DNA of 64,000 nucleotides from Phlebotomus papatasi (Eukaryota; Arthropoda; Insecta; Diptera; Psychodidae), in the NCBI RefSeq assembly GCF_024763615.1, contig NC_077224.1:372001-436000 (forward strand), written 5' to 3'. The notes beneath the pieces were generated by a model that worked only from the letters and a program-made list of their open reading frames with translations, made no database searches and had not been told where the DNA came from. Positions 50,879 through 62,472 of this stretch are shown here, in pieces. Within the stretch, counting starts at the first letter, position 1, and the number at the start of each line of letters is the position of its first letter. The position numbers and the translations under genes were made by a program.

Positions 50879-51450
50879 GGGTAAATATCCTAATTCAAAA
50901 CAATTTCCAGACGCTTTAACTTCGACAGAAGATTCAACACATAGGGTAAGTGTGCCAAATTCCGGCCAGCTTACAATTCCGGACACCTTTTTTGTTCCTC
51001 GAATTTCCATAAATTTTTAGTTTTTACCGTTTTTACATACTCTAGAGATTATACAATGCAAAAGAATAACTAAAAACGTTGCTTCGACAAACAAGATGAC
51101 GTGAAAAGGATATTGGAAGAATTCCCGAAGGGCAAGGAACTAAGAGAATGAAGGTGGCGGAAATAGGGCACCAAAGCTATGACTATATTTTTACTCTTTT
51201 TAAAATGTATTAAGAATGATTTTAGAGTAAATAAAGACGGTAAACTCTTTACAAGGTTCCAAACAACACTCTTTCAGAAGAAAGAATAAAAAAAATCAAT
51301 TTGAATTTAAAATATTACATTTCAAACTTGAAACTTTAGCGCTTGCATGCAACTATGCCGAAATTTGGCACACTTACCCTACACAAGTACAAAATGCTTC
51401 TATTGGAAACAAAGTAACCCTCTATCGGTGTTTTCTTTAATATGCGAAAA
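50879..51450. mobile_element. MITE family A fragment split by a family B insertion
   Basis: 50879-50943 matches the first 60 bp of 2629-3479 and stops at a TA. After the B element, words such as AAAATGCTTCTATTGGAAACAAA belong to the interior of A. The rest of A is deleted. Confidence 0.65.
50944..51379. mobile_element. MITE family B, copy 2
   Basis: 436 bp, TA-flanked, ends GGGTAAGTGTGCCAAATTCC and complement. Very similar to 46689-47118. Younger than the A fragment it interrupts. Confidence 0.8.
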
Positions 51451-51567
51451 AAAGTTCTAAAACAATGTTTTCTAGGATAATTACGATCCAATAAAGTTGA
51501 AAAAACCATCCATTCTTCATTATCTCTTTTAGTTTAGGCGCTAGGTGAGAAAATATAAAAAAAATTT
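51430..51567 (-). repeat. Repeat family J, copy 3 (partial)
   Basis: The complement matches the AATGGATGGTTTTTT to ACACTG end of 18310-18606, including CCATCCATTCTTCATTATC. The GACCGCC hairpin part is missing. Confidence 0.55.
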
Positions 51568-51689
51568 TGAGAGAGAAAGTCATCCGATACCATAGAGACG
51601 GCTTTGTCAACTCCTTAATTAAGGGAATTAAGAAGGTACGAGAATTCGGCGAGAAGCCCAAAGAATTCGATGATAACTCCGTACGGAGT

Positions 51690-52681
51690 TATCACACTAG
51701 AAAATTTCACATTAAAATTAAAGTGAAAAGTTGCTCATTAAAAGTTCTAGAACCACTCGAAATCGCTGATTTAGTCAGGACACATTGCTAGAATTGCTCA
51801 ATGTCACGATGGCACTCGAGTTGTCAGATGAGTGCTTTTGTTTTTGAAGTATTTCAGTCGTTTGAGCGAAAATGTGAGATTTTAGTGAAGAAGAGGAAGT
51901 TTTACTCCTGTATGCTACTTTTATGTCGTGTAAAAGGATTCACTAAGCGAGAATAAGGAGGATGTGGGCGAGAGATTGGCTCCTTCACATGGTGTCGTGG
52001 AAATTCTCTGGGGCAATTTTTTTTTGATATAATAATTTTTTCCGGACGACTTCATGGATTAATTAACTTCGGAGGAATTTAAAGAGCTGCTTCAAATCGT
52101 AGGGCTTTATTTTCAAAAGAAGACTACGAAAATGAGGGAGCCAATATCACCCAAATTCCGACTTATGTTTGAGTTCCGACGATTCGTGACTCAATTTGTC
52201 GCAAACGGCCTCAAAACCATCAGATCGGCTGCCTCTATTTTTGTATGAAGGAACATAAAATGCAGATCGAACACATTTTATACTTATCCTCTTCACAGAT
52301 CTTTTTCAATATCTCTTGTCCTTTCTCCATCTCGTGCGCGATAAATAATAGGTATTGGAACTACTTTTTATAACAATTTAATCACGAATTAACTTGTGGG
52401 AAAATTGTGGCGCAGAAACTACCCGAATGACTGCAATAAAGTGTTACCCGATGAAAATGTAATGAGCAAATTTTGCTCATAAATTTGCTCATTAATTATC
52501 AATCGTATTTATGCTATTTTAATATATTTAAATCAATTTTTGTGACTCGAGTCCCCTTTTTTATCACTAAATGAATCGATTTCTAAAAGCTCTTGACGAA
52601 AATTGCACATTAGGACACATATCCAGCAACAATTAATGTGAATCACATTAAAATTTTAATGTCAAATTCTCTGGTGTGATA
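51690..52681 (-). mobile_element. MITE family G, long copy
   Basis: 992 bp with ends TATCACACTAGAAAATTTC and the complement of TATCACACCAGAGAATTT. The outer ~230 bp on each side match 35964-36450 in reverse. A ~500 bp middle block (about 51940-52440) has no match in the window and may be a nested insertion or the fuller form of the family. Confidence 0.6.
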
Positions 52682-53325
52682 CCATGAGACTAAAAAAAGC
52701 CAAAATCACAGAAAAATCCCAATAAAATTATCTTTCCGAAAATATTTTTGTTTTTTTTTATAATTATATGCTGTGGTTAATGTTTGAGAGCCATTTTTCA
52801 ATGAGGAATTTTAGCGTGCACACGCTTCAGTACATTAGAAACATTAATTTCCTCCGGAACAATCGTAAACACTCTTTCGGAAGAGGATTCCCCAGGTAAG
52901 GCCAAAACAAAATGCAAGAAATTTACAAACGTATTGGATTGTATAAGCATAAAAGTCTCTAATAAATAAGCTTTTTATGCTCATCAATATCTTTGAGCAA
53001 TTTCTAGAGGCAGCTGTGTGGAAAGCAATTTTTCCTGATAAGAGTGCAGAAAATGTTGCTTCCTACGCACTTCAACTGCGCACATTTCATTCATAAAATT
53101 TACGCGCGCTTTTCTCCTGCAACTCCTAACCACCGAGAAGACACTTCTCCGTGACGCATTTTACCAGGACTTAATGGGGATTTTTTTTTGTGGAAGGACA
53201 GAAGAGTGTGGCCCATATGCGATACAGAAAATTGAATGAATCTTCACATTAGGGATGGTGAAGTGTAAAATTGGATTCTGGGCGATAGATTGCTTCTCTG
53301 GAGGCTAGATAGTCCCCAGGAAGAG
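52682..53325. other. Upstream region of the pentapeptide-repeat gene
   Basis: No gene and no obvious repeat is seen. It becomes less A/T-biased approaching the promoter. Confidence 0.4.
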
Positions 53326-53363
53326 TATAAAAGAAGTCCTGAGAATTTGCAGAGGCATCAGTT
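53326..53363 (+). promoter_or_regulatory. TATA box plus initiator
   Basis: TATAAAAG at 53326-53333 is followed by the arthropod initiator TCAGTT at 53358-53363, placing +1 at A53360, 34 bp from the first T. The spacing and sequence are textbook for an insect Pol II promoter. It probably drives the gene at 55985 through a 104 bp non-coding exon (53360-53463, donor GAG|GTAGTT). Confidence 0.6.
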
Positions 53364-53463
53364 TCAAGTGATCTGTGTTGCTGTGCAAGTTGACTCTAAA
53401 ACTCTTTTTAACCAAAAGTTGGAAGATCTGAATAAAAGTCTTGTAAATTTCTTCAACACCGAG
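53360..53463 (+). other. Putative non-coding first exon of the pentapeptide gene
   Basis: From the initiator to a GAG|GTAGTTT donor-like site. Linked to the acceptor at 55911 only by position and strand. The 65-codon frame across it is not considered coding. Confidence 0.4.
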
Positions 53464-54111
53464 GTAGTTTACTTTTGTAATTTATAAACTGAACAAGTAA
53501 AGTTCAAATAAGACATTTTTCTGAAGAATCTCCTATTTATACACCTTTTTAGTGATATAACTTGATAAATTTCAAAGCAGTTTTTTTTCTTATTGTAAAT
53601 ATATTACTTTTCATTTAGCTCTTAGTTTCAAATAAAATTTAATTTGAATCTTTGTTTGAAGTGAATTATTTTGAGCCTATTTCATGAGAGCCAATTTGTA
53701 TATGTATTTATAACTTTTAGCACTTTTCACAAATTTTGTGTTTAATTATATTAAAAAAGAAAGTTCCAAAAAGAAATCTAATATAAAATTTTAAAGGTAT
53801 CAGTCAAAGCAAGTGACAACTAAATTGAAGAATTGAATTGAATTGAAGAATCAATAATTAGGAGCATCTTTTCAGGTAGCGAGAGGTCCCCAATTCCTAA
53901 TTAATACGAATAAGATTATTCAAGGAATAGGAACAGGGGGAACAGGGGCTCATTAAACCTAATAAAAGCGAAGCTATTTTTCACTTTTTCTTGTAAAAAA
54001 TTTGCAAAAATTGGCGACTTAAACAAATTTACTCGTAGTTCTTGTATAAGTTTGTATTGTAATTCTCTTTAGTTCAAAAACACAATTTAGAGTAAAGTAG
54101 GGTAATTTATG

Positions 54112-54645
54112 GCTTTGGCACACCTTTTACATCAGGAAAATTTCATGAAATCGAAATTCACATCCCTTTTTATCTCAAATCTATTGCTTATGCCTCCGGC
54201 ATACCTTTTAGATCGTTAAAATTTCATGAAGTCGAAATTCGGATCCCTTTCTTTCTCACATGTTTTGAATATGTCTGTTTCATTCTCTCGCACTCTTCTT
54301 CTTCTCTTAAATGTCACTCCAAATTCAATTTAGCTCAATCGAATTTGGTATGCGAAAGAATGAGAGTCATATGCAAAACATGCGAGAAAGAAAGGGTTTC
54401 GAATTTCGATTTCAGGAAATTTTCCTGATCTAAAAGGTGTGCCGGAGCCATTATGTCTATCTCATTATTACGCACTCTTCTTCTTATTTTAAACATCACA
54501 ACAAATCCAATTTAGCCCAATTGAATTTGGAGGGCAAAAGAATGAAATAGACATATGAAAAACGTGTGAGAAAGAAATGACTGTGAATTTAGTTTTCATT
54601 TAATTTTCTTGATATAAAAGAAAGTGTGCCGGAGCCATTAGAATA
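54112..54645. repeat. Nested hairpin MITE in leader intron
   Basis: ATGGCTTTGGCACACCTTTTA at the left is mirrored by AAAGTGTGCCGGAGCCATTA at the right. Inside, GCCTCCGGCATACCTTTTAG is mirrored by CTAAAAGGTGTGCCGGAGCC. Thus one copy sits within, or beside the centre of, another. It is non-coding. Confidence 0.65.
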
Positions 54646-55984
54646 GAATTTAATCTTGAATTTTGAGATTTCTTTACTCTTTCAGATGAGTGAAGAACAA
54701 AGATCACGATGAAGTGCTCTTCTTTTTCCTCTTTTAGGATAAAATATTTGGTTGTTTGACATGTGATAAATTTGAGTATCGAGAGTACCATAAACATTTC
54801 TTTTGTTTTTTAAACGGGCTCGGAAAATGTTTTCCCAAGATCCAATTATCGAATTTTCAAAATTTTTAAATAATGTTTTTAGAAAATATTTTTCAGCTTC
54901 TCTACTCTATCTATTATATGCTTAAAAGTTTGCTTTAAAAAATTGATATGGGCCGGTGGGGCTACATTGAAAACGCTAATTTTTCGCAGATTTTTAAGGG
55001 AAGTTAAACCTAATCATAATTAAATTTAGATCCCTAATAAAAATTTGTTACCCTCCAAAAAATCTTGAATTGGATTTTGATATTTTTATGGTGTATTTTT
55101 AGATTGTTTTTTTTTCGATTTGGACACAATAAAAATATAGATTGCTTTTGACCGTGTAATTCAAGCTACCCCCTTAGTTAAGTACAAAATCATTTCCTTT
55201 TAATAATAACTTATTAAAAAGTGTGCTTGAATTAACCTACGCAACATGTCTCTTTTGTAAAATACCTGAGTCAAATCCTGCGAGTTAAAAGTGATAATAT
55301 TGCGCTAATAATATATTTATTAAAATAAATAATATAATAAATAATATTTATTATTTAGACCTAAAAATTGTACCGTGAAACTCGAGAAACCTGAAATCCT
55401 TATCAATAAAAAATGGGAATGACCTTTTCCTTGCTTGATTTAAAAAAATATAAAGGAAGATTATTACTATTTACTCACTCAATTCCTTGTACTTACTGAC
55501 GTTCAGTGATTTTTATCACAAGAAGCCCTTAACAGCCTTCTCTATATGCAGAAATTTTGTGCGACACTGAAGAGAAAGTCTTTCTTCTAAACATTTTTTA
55601 GTACATGCCTGCTCTCATGTACTTCTGCATAAAATACTCTTCTTCGTGTTGGTTCCTGTCACGACAATTTGGTGTATTTTGGAGCACGACGAGGTTGGAG
55701 AAATCAGTCGAGACGGTAACCAAAGAAAAGTCGATAATGCAGAAGCACATGAGTATAGTCATAGACAAAAAAAATGTTCAGGAAAAAGATTTTTTATTGG
55801 AATAGAACCATTAGATTTATAGATTCGATCGACATCGACGCCAACGTTATTTATATTTTATACTTTTTAAAGCGGGACCTAAACGAGAAAATTCATTTTT
55901 CTCTCCTGTAGGACAATTAAATTGGATATCACAGAACTCAGAACAAGACAGATCACAGAAATAACTACAACTCGTCAGCATAAG

Positions 55985-57010
55985 ATGGTATCAGCCACCC
56001 GACTCCTAAAGGCTCTGGTCGCTATTGTGGTGCTTCTTCAAGTGACTTGTGTTCTTGGTTTCCTCGACACGCGCCGCTGTGGCGCCGGCGACACTTCTTG
56101 TGATCTCCGCCGAGAGTTACGACGCCTTGACGATCGCCGATTGAGTGAACGCAAAATCGAAGATCGAAGGGTTGACGATCGACGCTTTGACAATCGTAGA
56201 ACCGTAGAAGATCGGCGAGTTGACGATCGAAGGGTTGGTGATCGACGCCTCGAAGATCGAAGAGTCGACAATCGCCAAGTTGACGATCGCCGAGTCGAAG
56301 GTCGAAGGGACGTGGATCGACGCCTAGAAGATCGCCGAGTTGACGATCGAAGGGTTGGTGATCGCCGACTAGAAGATCGGAGAGTCGATAGCAGACGAGT
56401 TGACGATCGTCGCTTTGACGATCGCCGAGTTGAAGATCGACGAGACATCCGCCGCGATTCCCGCTCTGTTGAAGATCGTCGAGATTCTGCTCGTCGAGAG
56501 GCTGAAAACCGTCGAGAAACCAGAACTTTCACACGTGAGATCCGTGATTCCCGTCGTTCGGACATTCGACGCCGAGAAATCCCACAACGTCGCGAAACAA
56601 ACTTCGTGCGACGCAATATCGATGCCGTGCGCCGTGTGCGAACAGAAGGAGATAGACGCCGAGAGGTCGCAAATCTGGTGGACAGCCGCATCCGGGATGT
56701 AGAATTCAGGCAAGTGGATCGTCTTGATCGACGAGAGGATCGCCGAGAACGACAACATCGTCGAGAACGTGAAGACCGCCAGGGAGAACAACGAGAACGC
56801 AGTGAACGACGTGAAATTCAATCAATTCCTGAACTAACAGAGCCAAAAATCATCTCAAGTACTTCACTTTTCTTGCCAGCTTTGCAAACGATCCTAATTC
56901 TTGCGATCATCCTTCGCACCCTGAAATCCCAGGATGACGTGAACAAGTCCAAACTGGCTCAGATCCTGGCCAAATTCCATGGATTTACTTCTAAAGTCAA
57001 AATGGCATAA
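55985..57010 (+). CDS. Secreted Arg/Asp-rich pentapeptide-repeat protein, unidentified
   Basis: I do not recognise this gene. The 341-residue frame begins at ATG 55985 with a signal peptide (MVSATRLLKAL, then VAIVVLLQVTCVLG) and a likely cut before FLDTRRC. After two cysteines (residues ~32 and ~39) come about 19 consecutive pentapeptides of the pattern R-R-[VLF]-[DEG]-D (~residues 60-155). An Arg/Glu-rich, less regular tract follows to ~275, then a hydrophobic stretch (LFLPALQTILILAIIL) near the end and a polar tail. The DNA repeats have a 15 bp period. Exon 2 begins after CTCTCCTGTAG (55911) and the ATG precedes all repeats. Earlier in-frame codons are non-ATG. AATAAA lies at 57352. Confidence 0.75.
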   Translation: MVSATRLLKALVAIVVLLQVTCVLGFLDTRRCGAGDTSCDLRRELRRLDDRRLSERKIEDRRVDDRRFDNRRTVEDRRVDDRRVGDRRLEDRRVDNRQVDDRRVEGRRDVDRRLEDRRVDDRRVGDRRLEDRRVDSRRVDDRRFDDRRVEDRRDIRRDSRSVEDRRDSARREAENRRETRTFTREIRDSRRSDIRRREIPQRRETNFVRRNIDAVRRVRTEGDRRREVANLVDSRIRDVEFRQVDRLDRREDRRERQHRREREDRQGEQRERSERREIQSIPELTEPKIISSTSLFLPALQTILILAIILRTLKSQDDVNKSKLAQILAKFHGFTSKVKMA

Positions 57011-58381
57011 ATCCCTAAATAACAAAGACAACTCCTGCTCAAGATCCTAGAGAGAACGCCAAAAGATCACTCTCCATGACGACCCCCTGCTAATGAAAAA
57101 GTGAATTTTCTCTATCTCTAAACCCAATTCAATGTGTGTTAGAGTATTTATATATAGTAAATCTGTGTAAACTCTGGTAATCAAATCACTAAAGGAATCA
57201 AAATATAAATTTTCAACCTGGAGGTGGGTGTATATAAGAATAAGATTTTGTGTATTGATCTTAATCAAATATCACAAAAAATAAAAAGAAATATATATTT
57301 TTCTGCTCTCTAAACTCCATCAAATACCACAAATTATACTATAAATGTCTAAATAAAAGAAAATGTTGTAAAAAAAATAATCAAACATTGTTGCTGGTGT
57401 ATAATAAAAAGATTATTATTGTACAATTTCAATCGTCAATTTTTTTTATTTTCTTCTCAGAAAAAAAAATAAATAAAACGTTTTTGTCAATACCATAAAT
57501 TAATCCTTCAAAAATACTCTCTGTGTGATCTTTTTTTTCTTAAAAACACTCAAATATCCTGGCAGTACAATCACAAAATGAAATATTCCAGAAGATTGAA
57601 GGAATTTTTGTGCATCAAACAATTTTTATCTATAGTATTACTAGAAAAATATCTTGAGTATTTACTTTTCAATTTAAAGCATCATTAACTTTTCTAGAAA
57701 AATCATATTTTCCTTTTTTTGCTAAATGCTCTTGCTAAATTTTTAAAATCTATTTTTTTCTTGGTAATTATATAATTTTTCTCTATAGTTTCTAGTATAA
57801 TAAAATACTATGAATTCCTCAATATGGCAAGATACTCGCTAATAATTTACAGGAAGGAACTGTAATTCACAATTTTTGGAAAATAATATGTCTAATCAAT
57901 TATTTAAATTAGAAAAGTATATTTTTTTGTTTTAATATGTTGTTGTTTACAATTCAAGGATTTTCCATATTTACTGATACCTTTTATTTGTCACAGATCT
58001 TCATAATCAATAAAATTATAGTCCCTTCCTATAGAAATTTTAGTAGATCAATTCTCACGAAAGTTATTTTGAAAAGCAAAAAATGCACAAAAAACACTAT
58101 TTTGCTTTGATTGAGAAAATTCTTAAAATTAACATGCTATATAAATTCAAGATATAGAATATATGATATAGATATAATATAATAACCCTCAAATACGTAT
58201 TTTATTTATGTGCTGTACATATTGCAGTATAATTAATTGCTTTGCATTGTGACTAGAACAAACGTATACGTGGTTGGAATATTATTTTCTTAAAAGGTCA
58301 TAGTTATCTTATACCCAAAATAAAAGTTACACTAGTAAAAATAAAAGAATCACAGGGTGTCATTCATAAAAAAAGCGTGTA
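57011..58381. other. 3' UTR then AT-rich intergenic sequence
   Basis: The first ~350 bp is the likely 3' UTR of the secreted-protein gene (poly(A) signal 57352-57357). The rest is A/T-rich without gene, RNA or clear repeat. Confidence 0.45.
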
Positions 58382-59429
58382 GGGGAGACCGGGGCAAAAC
58401 TTGTTAAAACGCATATTTAATTCTTTCACGAGCTCTGAGAAAACTTAAACGTTTTATAATGAGCATATTATTAGGAAATTTACTGCTCTACAACATTGCA
58501 GAAGACTATTTTCCTCTATCTCGAAAGAAATGTAATTTTCGAATCATTTTCTAAAAGTCGATTTTGTGGAGATTCTCAAAATTGCTGGGGCAAATTTTGT
58601 AAGTCTTCGGATAATTTGTGACGTTTTACTCTCGCAAACGTTAAAAATATCAAATAAACATATTTTTATAGGAAATTTATTCCTCTACAACTTTGTCAAA
58701 GATATTTTTTCTCTATTTTAACGAGAAATGTGATTAAATTGAGCTAATCAGTATTGATAATTTTCTGTAATGGTGTCTAGGTCTACACATTGTTAGCAGT
58801 TTTCATCAAAAATTGCTCTTTTGAAGGAAATCGTCTGCACTATTGCAGGTAGAAATGTCAAAATTTTGTCAAAAATGCAATTTTTGACGAAAATTGCTCC
58901 CAATGTGTAGAGGCTTTAAGCCAAATACAGTAGACTCTCGCAAATTCGGCTCTTTTAAGATCGGGCTACTTTTTAATTCGGGCAGCGGTTACATTTGAAA
59001 AAAGTTTTTGTCATTTTTCAAGTTTTATTATGATTATCAAATGAATCAAATATGCTCAAATTTAGCATGGTTTGTCTTAGTTTTGATGTGATTTTGCATT
59101 ATTGAGGGATTTTCATGCAATTTACGATATATATCAGTGTGTAAACTCAATATCTATATGCACATGTCGCCCGAATTTCTGTCTAATTCGGCTGACATTT
59201 CGGTCCTATATGCCCGAATTTGAGAGAGTCTACTGTATTCCAAAAATATGGCTCAAAATTTCATTATTTTTTGCTTTACATAGTTCTTCTTCGAATCCCT
59301 TGAAACTTTGTAAGTTTAAGAAGGTTCATGAAGGCTATCTATAATAAAAATTTCAAGCCTCAGTCTCTTATTTTAGAAAATAGTGAATATTGAAATTTTC
59401 GTTTTGACAAATTTTGCCCCAGTCTCCCC
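58382..59429. mobile_element. MITE family L, long copy with nested insertions
   Basis: 1048 bp, TA-flanked, with ends GGGGAGACCGGGGCAAAACTT and AAATTTTGCCCCAGTCTCCCC. Two shorter elements lie inside: a hairpin at 58776-58918 (TCTACACATTG... / CAATGTGTAGAGG) and a pogo-like MITE at 58928-59235. It is non-coding. Confidence 0.75.
58928..59235 (-). mobile_element. pogo/Tigger-like MITE, copy 2
   Basis: 308 bp, TA-flanked, the complement of 5031-5370 with small deletions. Ends CAGTAGACTCTCGCAAATTC and GAATTTGAGAGAGTCTACTG. Confidence 0.8.
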
Positions 59430-60240
59430 TATATGAAAAATTTTGACCACCGCTTGACATGATGCCAATCGCAGTCGGCTTTGGATTTTGTTTTTTTTTA
59501 GTGAAATTCTTGTAAAATAATATTAACTTTTGATAGAGTATAGCGAAATTGACCGTGAAGGATGCTCGTTGATTGACTATATCGTGAAAAAGATAAGCCA
59601 AATAAATATGAACATTATTGGGAACATTAGGGACAATTAAACCCAAAAAACGGGGAAAAAACAGGATTACGGTATAAAGGCATTTTTTTTTTCAAAAAAT
59701 GTGCTTACAAAAGCGTTTTGACAATATCGAAATTCAAAATTTCGAAGTACGAATTGTTCGATCATCCTCGTTAAATTGGCTAGATTTGTCCTTCAGCAAC
59801 ATGTGTCTGTTAGAAAACGTGAAGAAATTTCGCTATGGGCAAACGATTTTGAATCAAAATCGAATAAAGAAAAAATAGCAGCCGTAGGAGCATGTTTTGC
59901 TGACCTTAGAATCACTTCCACCATGATTTAGAGTAGAAAAGAAATAGTTTTGCAATTGTATTTTGCCTTTTTTATGTCCGTTTTCAGAACTTATCATCAC
60001 CCGACCATCCATTAAACACGAAATCCGTCGCTCTTATTAGGATTTTCTGAGCTATAGAAATTCTTTTATAAAAAAAAACAACTTTACAACAATAACCAAT
60101 ATAGCAGAATTGTCTTCTACAGAATGGTAGAGCCAATTTTTTAAAATTCCAGAATTCTGGTAGCTCGCTAAAAAACATTCATTCTGTCACATTTTACCCT
60201 GCATTGCCCTATAATATTTGCTTCGGAACTTATTTTCGAA
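59430..60240. other. Intergenic, no supported feature
   Basis: The 64-92 codon frames here have no splice context or recognisable protein composition. Confidence 0.4.
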
Positions 60241-60529
60241 ATCTCAATAAGAATGAGTGATACCTCTAGATCTCGTCATCTCGCTCACTCTCATAAGAAA
60301 TTTTGAAAACATATTTTACAATCAAAAGTTATTGTGCACTGGCCATAAGGGCCACATAAATACTATTATAATTGTTACTTAATGCCCAACGCACAATAAC
60401 TTGTTTTGTAAACATGTTTTTCACATTTCAATGAGAATGAGTGAGATCTAGATCTAGTCATCTCGCTCACTCTTATAGAAATTTCTGAAAACATGTTTAC
60501 AAATAAAAGTTATTGTGCGCTAGTCATAA
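60241..60529. mobile_element. MITE family H: half-copy plus full hairpin copy
   Basis: 60241-60352 matches one half of the family. 60382-60529 is a full hairpin from GCCCAACGCACAATAAC to GTTATTGTGCGC, with GATCTAGATCTAG near its centre. Confidence 0.65.
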
Positions 60530-62150
60530 CTTTGAAAAAATTAGTGCTTGTTTTCTGTTAATAAGAATTCCATTTTATAATTCTTTTGTAGTAGCTCTAA
60601 AGGGTGCAAAAAACTCTACGTGTGGTGCTTTTATACACCCTTCCTTTTCAATTTTTTATACAATAATTTGAGGGTTAAGTAAATTTATCGGAACTGTATT
60701 ATTCTCGGTGGTCAATGAGTATTAAAGTAAGATTAAGTTTTTTAAGTATGTATCAGTTTTTCCTTGAAACCCCAATTTTTTCTTAATTTTATTTTACAAT
60801 TCATAAAGACCTAAGTTTCAAATGCATATTTTTATATATTGATTTGATCCCTTCTAATTAATACTGTTTTGTGATTTTCTGTTATTTTTTCTTTGATTTA
60901 CAAAATCGTTTAGAACAATTTAAATTAAAAATATCATTTAGAAAAATCTTCGAACTCTTAAAATATCCTTTTGCGAGAATTGATCATTGTCTTTTTGGGA
61001 ATTATTTATAAATAGAGATATTTTAGCAACTTTATAACGTCTAGAAGATAGAAATATATTTTGTGATCTAAGAAATAATTCAAGACAGAGGGAGAAGATT
61101 TAAATGTACGAGAGATAATTTGGATTTTTTTTTCTTTTGAACCTTACTTAAATTTATACTTTTTAATTGATTAAGAACTGACTTTTCCACTTTATCAATT
61201 TCATTGACAATTTAACAATATTATTTATTTGCTAACTGAACGGAAAATTTAAAGAGAGAGATTTATTTTCTCAATAACTTTCTGGACTCAATTATTGTCA
61301 ATTTCCTACATTTTCTGCTTCAGTTGAAAATTATCCAAAACAGAACAATTGTTATTGATAGTGGAAAATCGATTTTTTTTTTGTCTTTTTGAATAATTTC
61401 TCTCTGGACGATTTAAATTACTCTATCACACGACTTGTCTTTCTATGAAAATCAAGGACGGCCTACATCACAGGAACAAAGAAGACTAAATGCGTGCAGA
61501 AAGCTTTGAAAATAAAGAAACCTACAATTTACAGTGCAACTCACTAGAAATTCATCAAACATTTACCTTTTTGAGAGAAAAGAAAAATTGTTAATATTTG
61601 CAAAATGAGGCATTTTTGTTGTCCTTGTTATCTTTTATAGAAAAAATATTTCACGACATTGAAAAGGATGTCTATGAAATATTTTTCTTATTTTTGGTAT
61701 ATAAATTCCGATTTAGAGCATCATTCTCATATTGCGATGAGGTTATTTTGGTATGTGAGGTTATATTGAACTTAACCTAAAAATAAAAATGTATTGTCAT
61801 TTATGCATCGTGACTATCCATTCTACATTCTTATATTTCTGCTTCTTTTAAAAGTCTTTTTGCAATCATAAAATCAATTTAATCCTAAACCCAAAATTTT
61901 ACCAAAGGATCTTATAATATTTTTTTTTTATAAAGAACGTGTTAGGTTAGGTTGAATTATAGGGGTGCGATTCGATTGCGAAATTACTACTCCCTGGCCT
62001 CGTTTTGGCTCACAATGCATCCCCAAGTTAAAATAGGTTAGAAAAGTATGCCAAATTAATTTTTATCTATGAATAAAATTAATTATTTAAAAATCCAGTA
62101 CACATATTTTTTAAATTGTTTGACACTTTGTATCAGGAATGAGTACGTTA
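60530..62150. other. AT-rich intergenic sequence
   Basis: No gene is seen. A double GTTAGGTTAGGTTGA near 61940 resembles insect telomere units but is far too short to mean anything. Confidence 0.4.
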
Positions 62151-62388
62151 CACTGAGAAAAAAAGAAAGTACGATTAGATTTTCGTGATAACACCTTCTC
62201 AGGTGTTAATTTTAGATCTTAAGTTAATTTTACGCTTTCTTAAGGGTGAAATTAACATGAAAAAGTGTAATTTTGACCCCTATTACACTTTAAAAAGGTA
62301 ATATTTACACAGATTTCAGATCAATACCGTAGAGTAAAATTAACGTTCCCGGAATGTTTTTTAAAATTTTTTCGGATTTCTCTCAGTC
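62151..62388 (+). mobile_element. MITE family C, copy 3
   Basis: 238 bp from CACTGAGAAAAA to TTCTCTCAGT. More diverged than the copy 85 bp downstream. Confidence 0.65.
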
Positions 62389-62472
62389 TGTGTAAAAATT
62401 ATTCTGAATAGAAATTTGTGAACCTGAGTTCGCCCTCAATTAAATTATATGTCCCGGATTAAAAGTGCTATT

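Noticed and set aside
56038..56821. Long antisense and shifted frames across the pentapeptide gene (up to 217 codons)
   Set aside because: The 15 bp period and self-complementary GATCG words keep other frames open. The sense frame has the signal peptide, promoter and acceptor.
61935..61960. Telomere-like GGTTAGG words (also near 63270)
   Set aside because: Only two units; no array.
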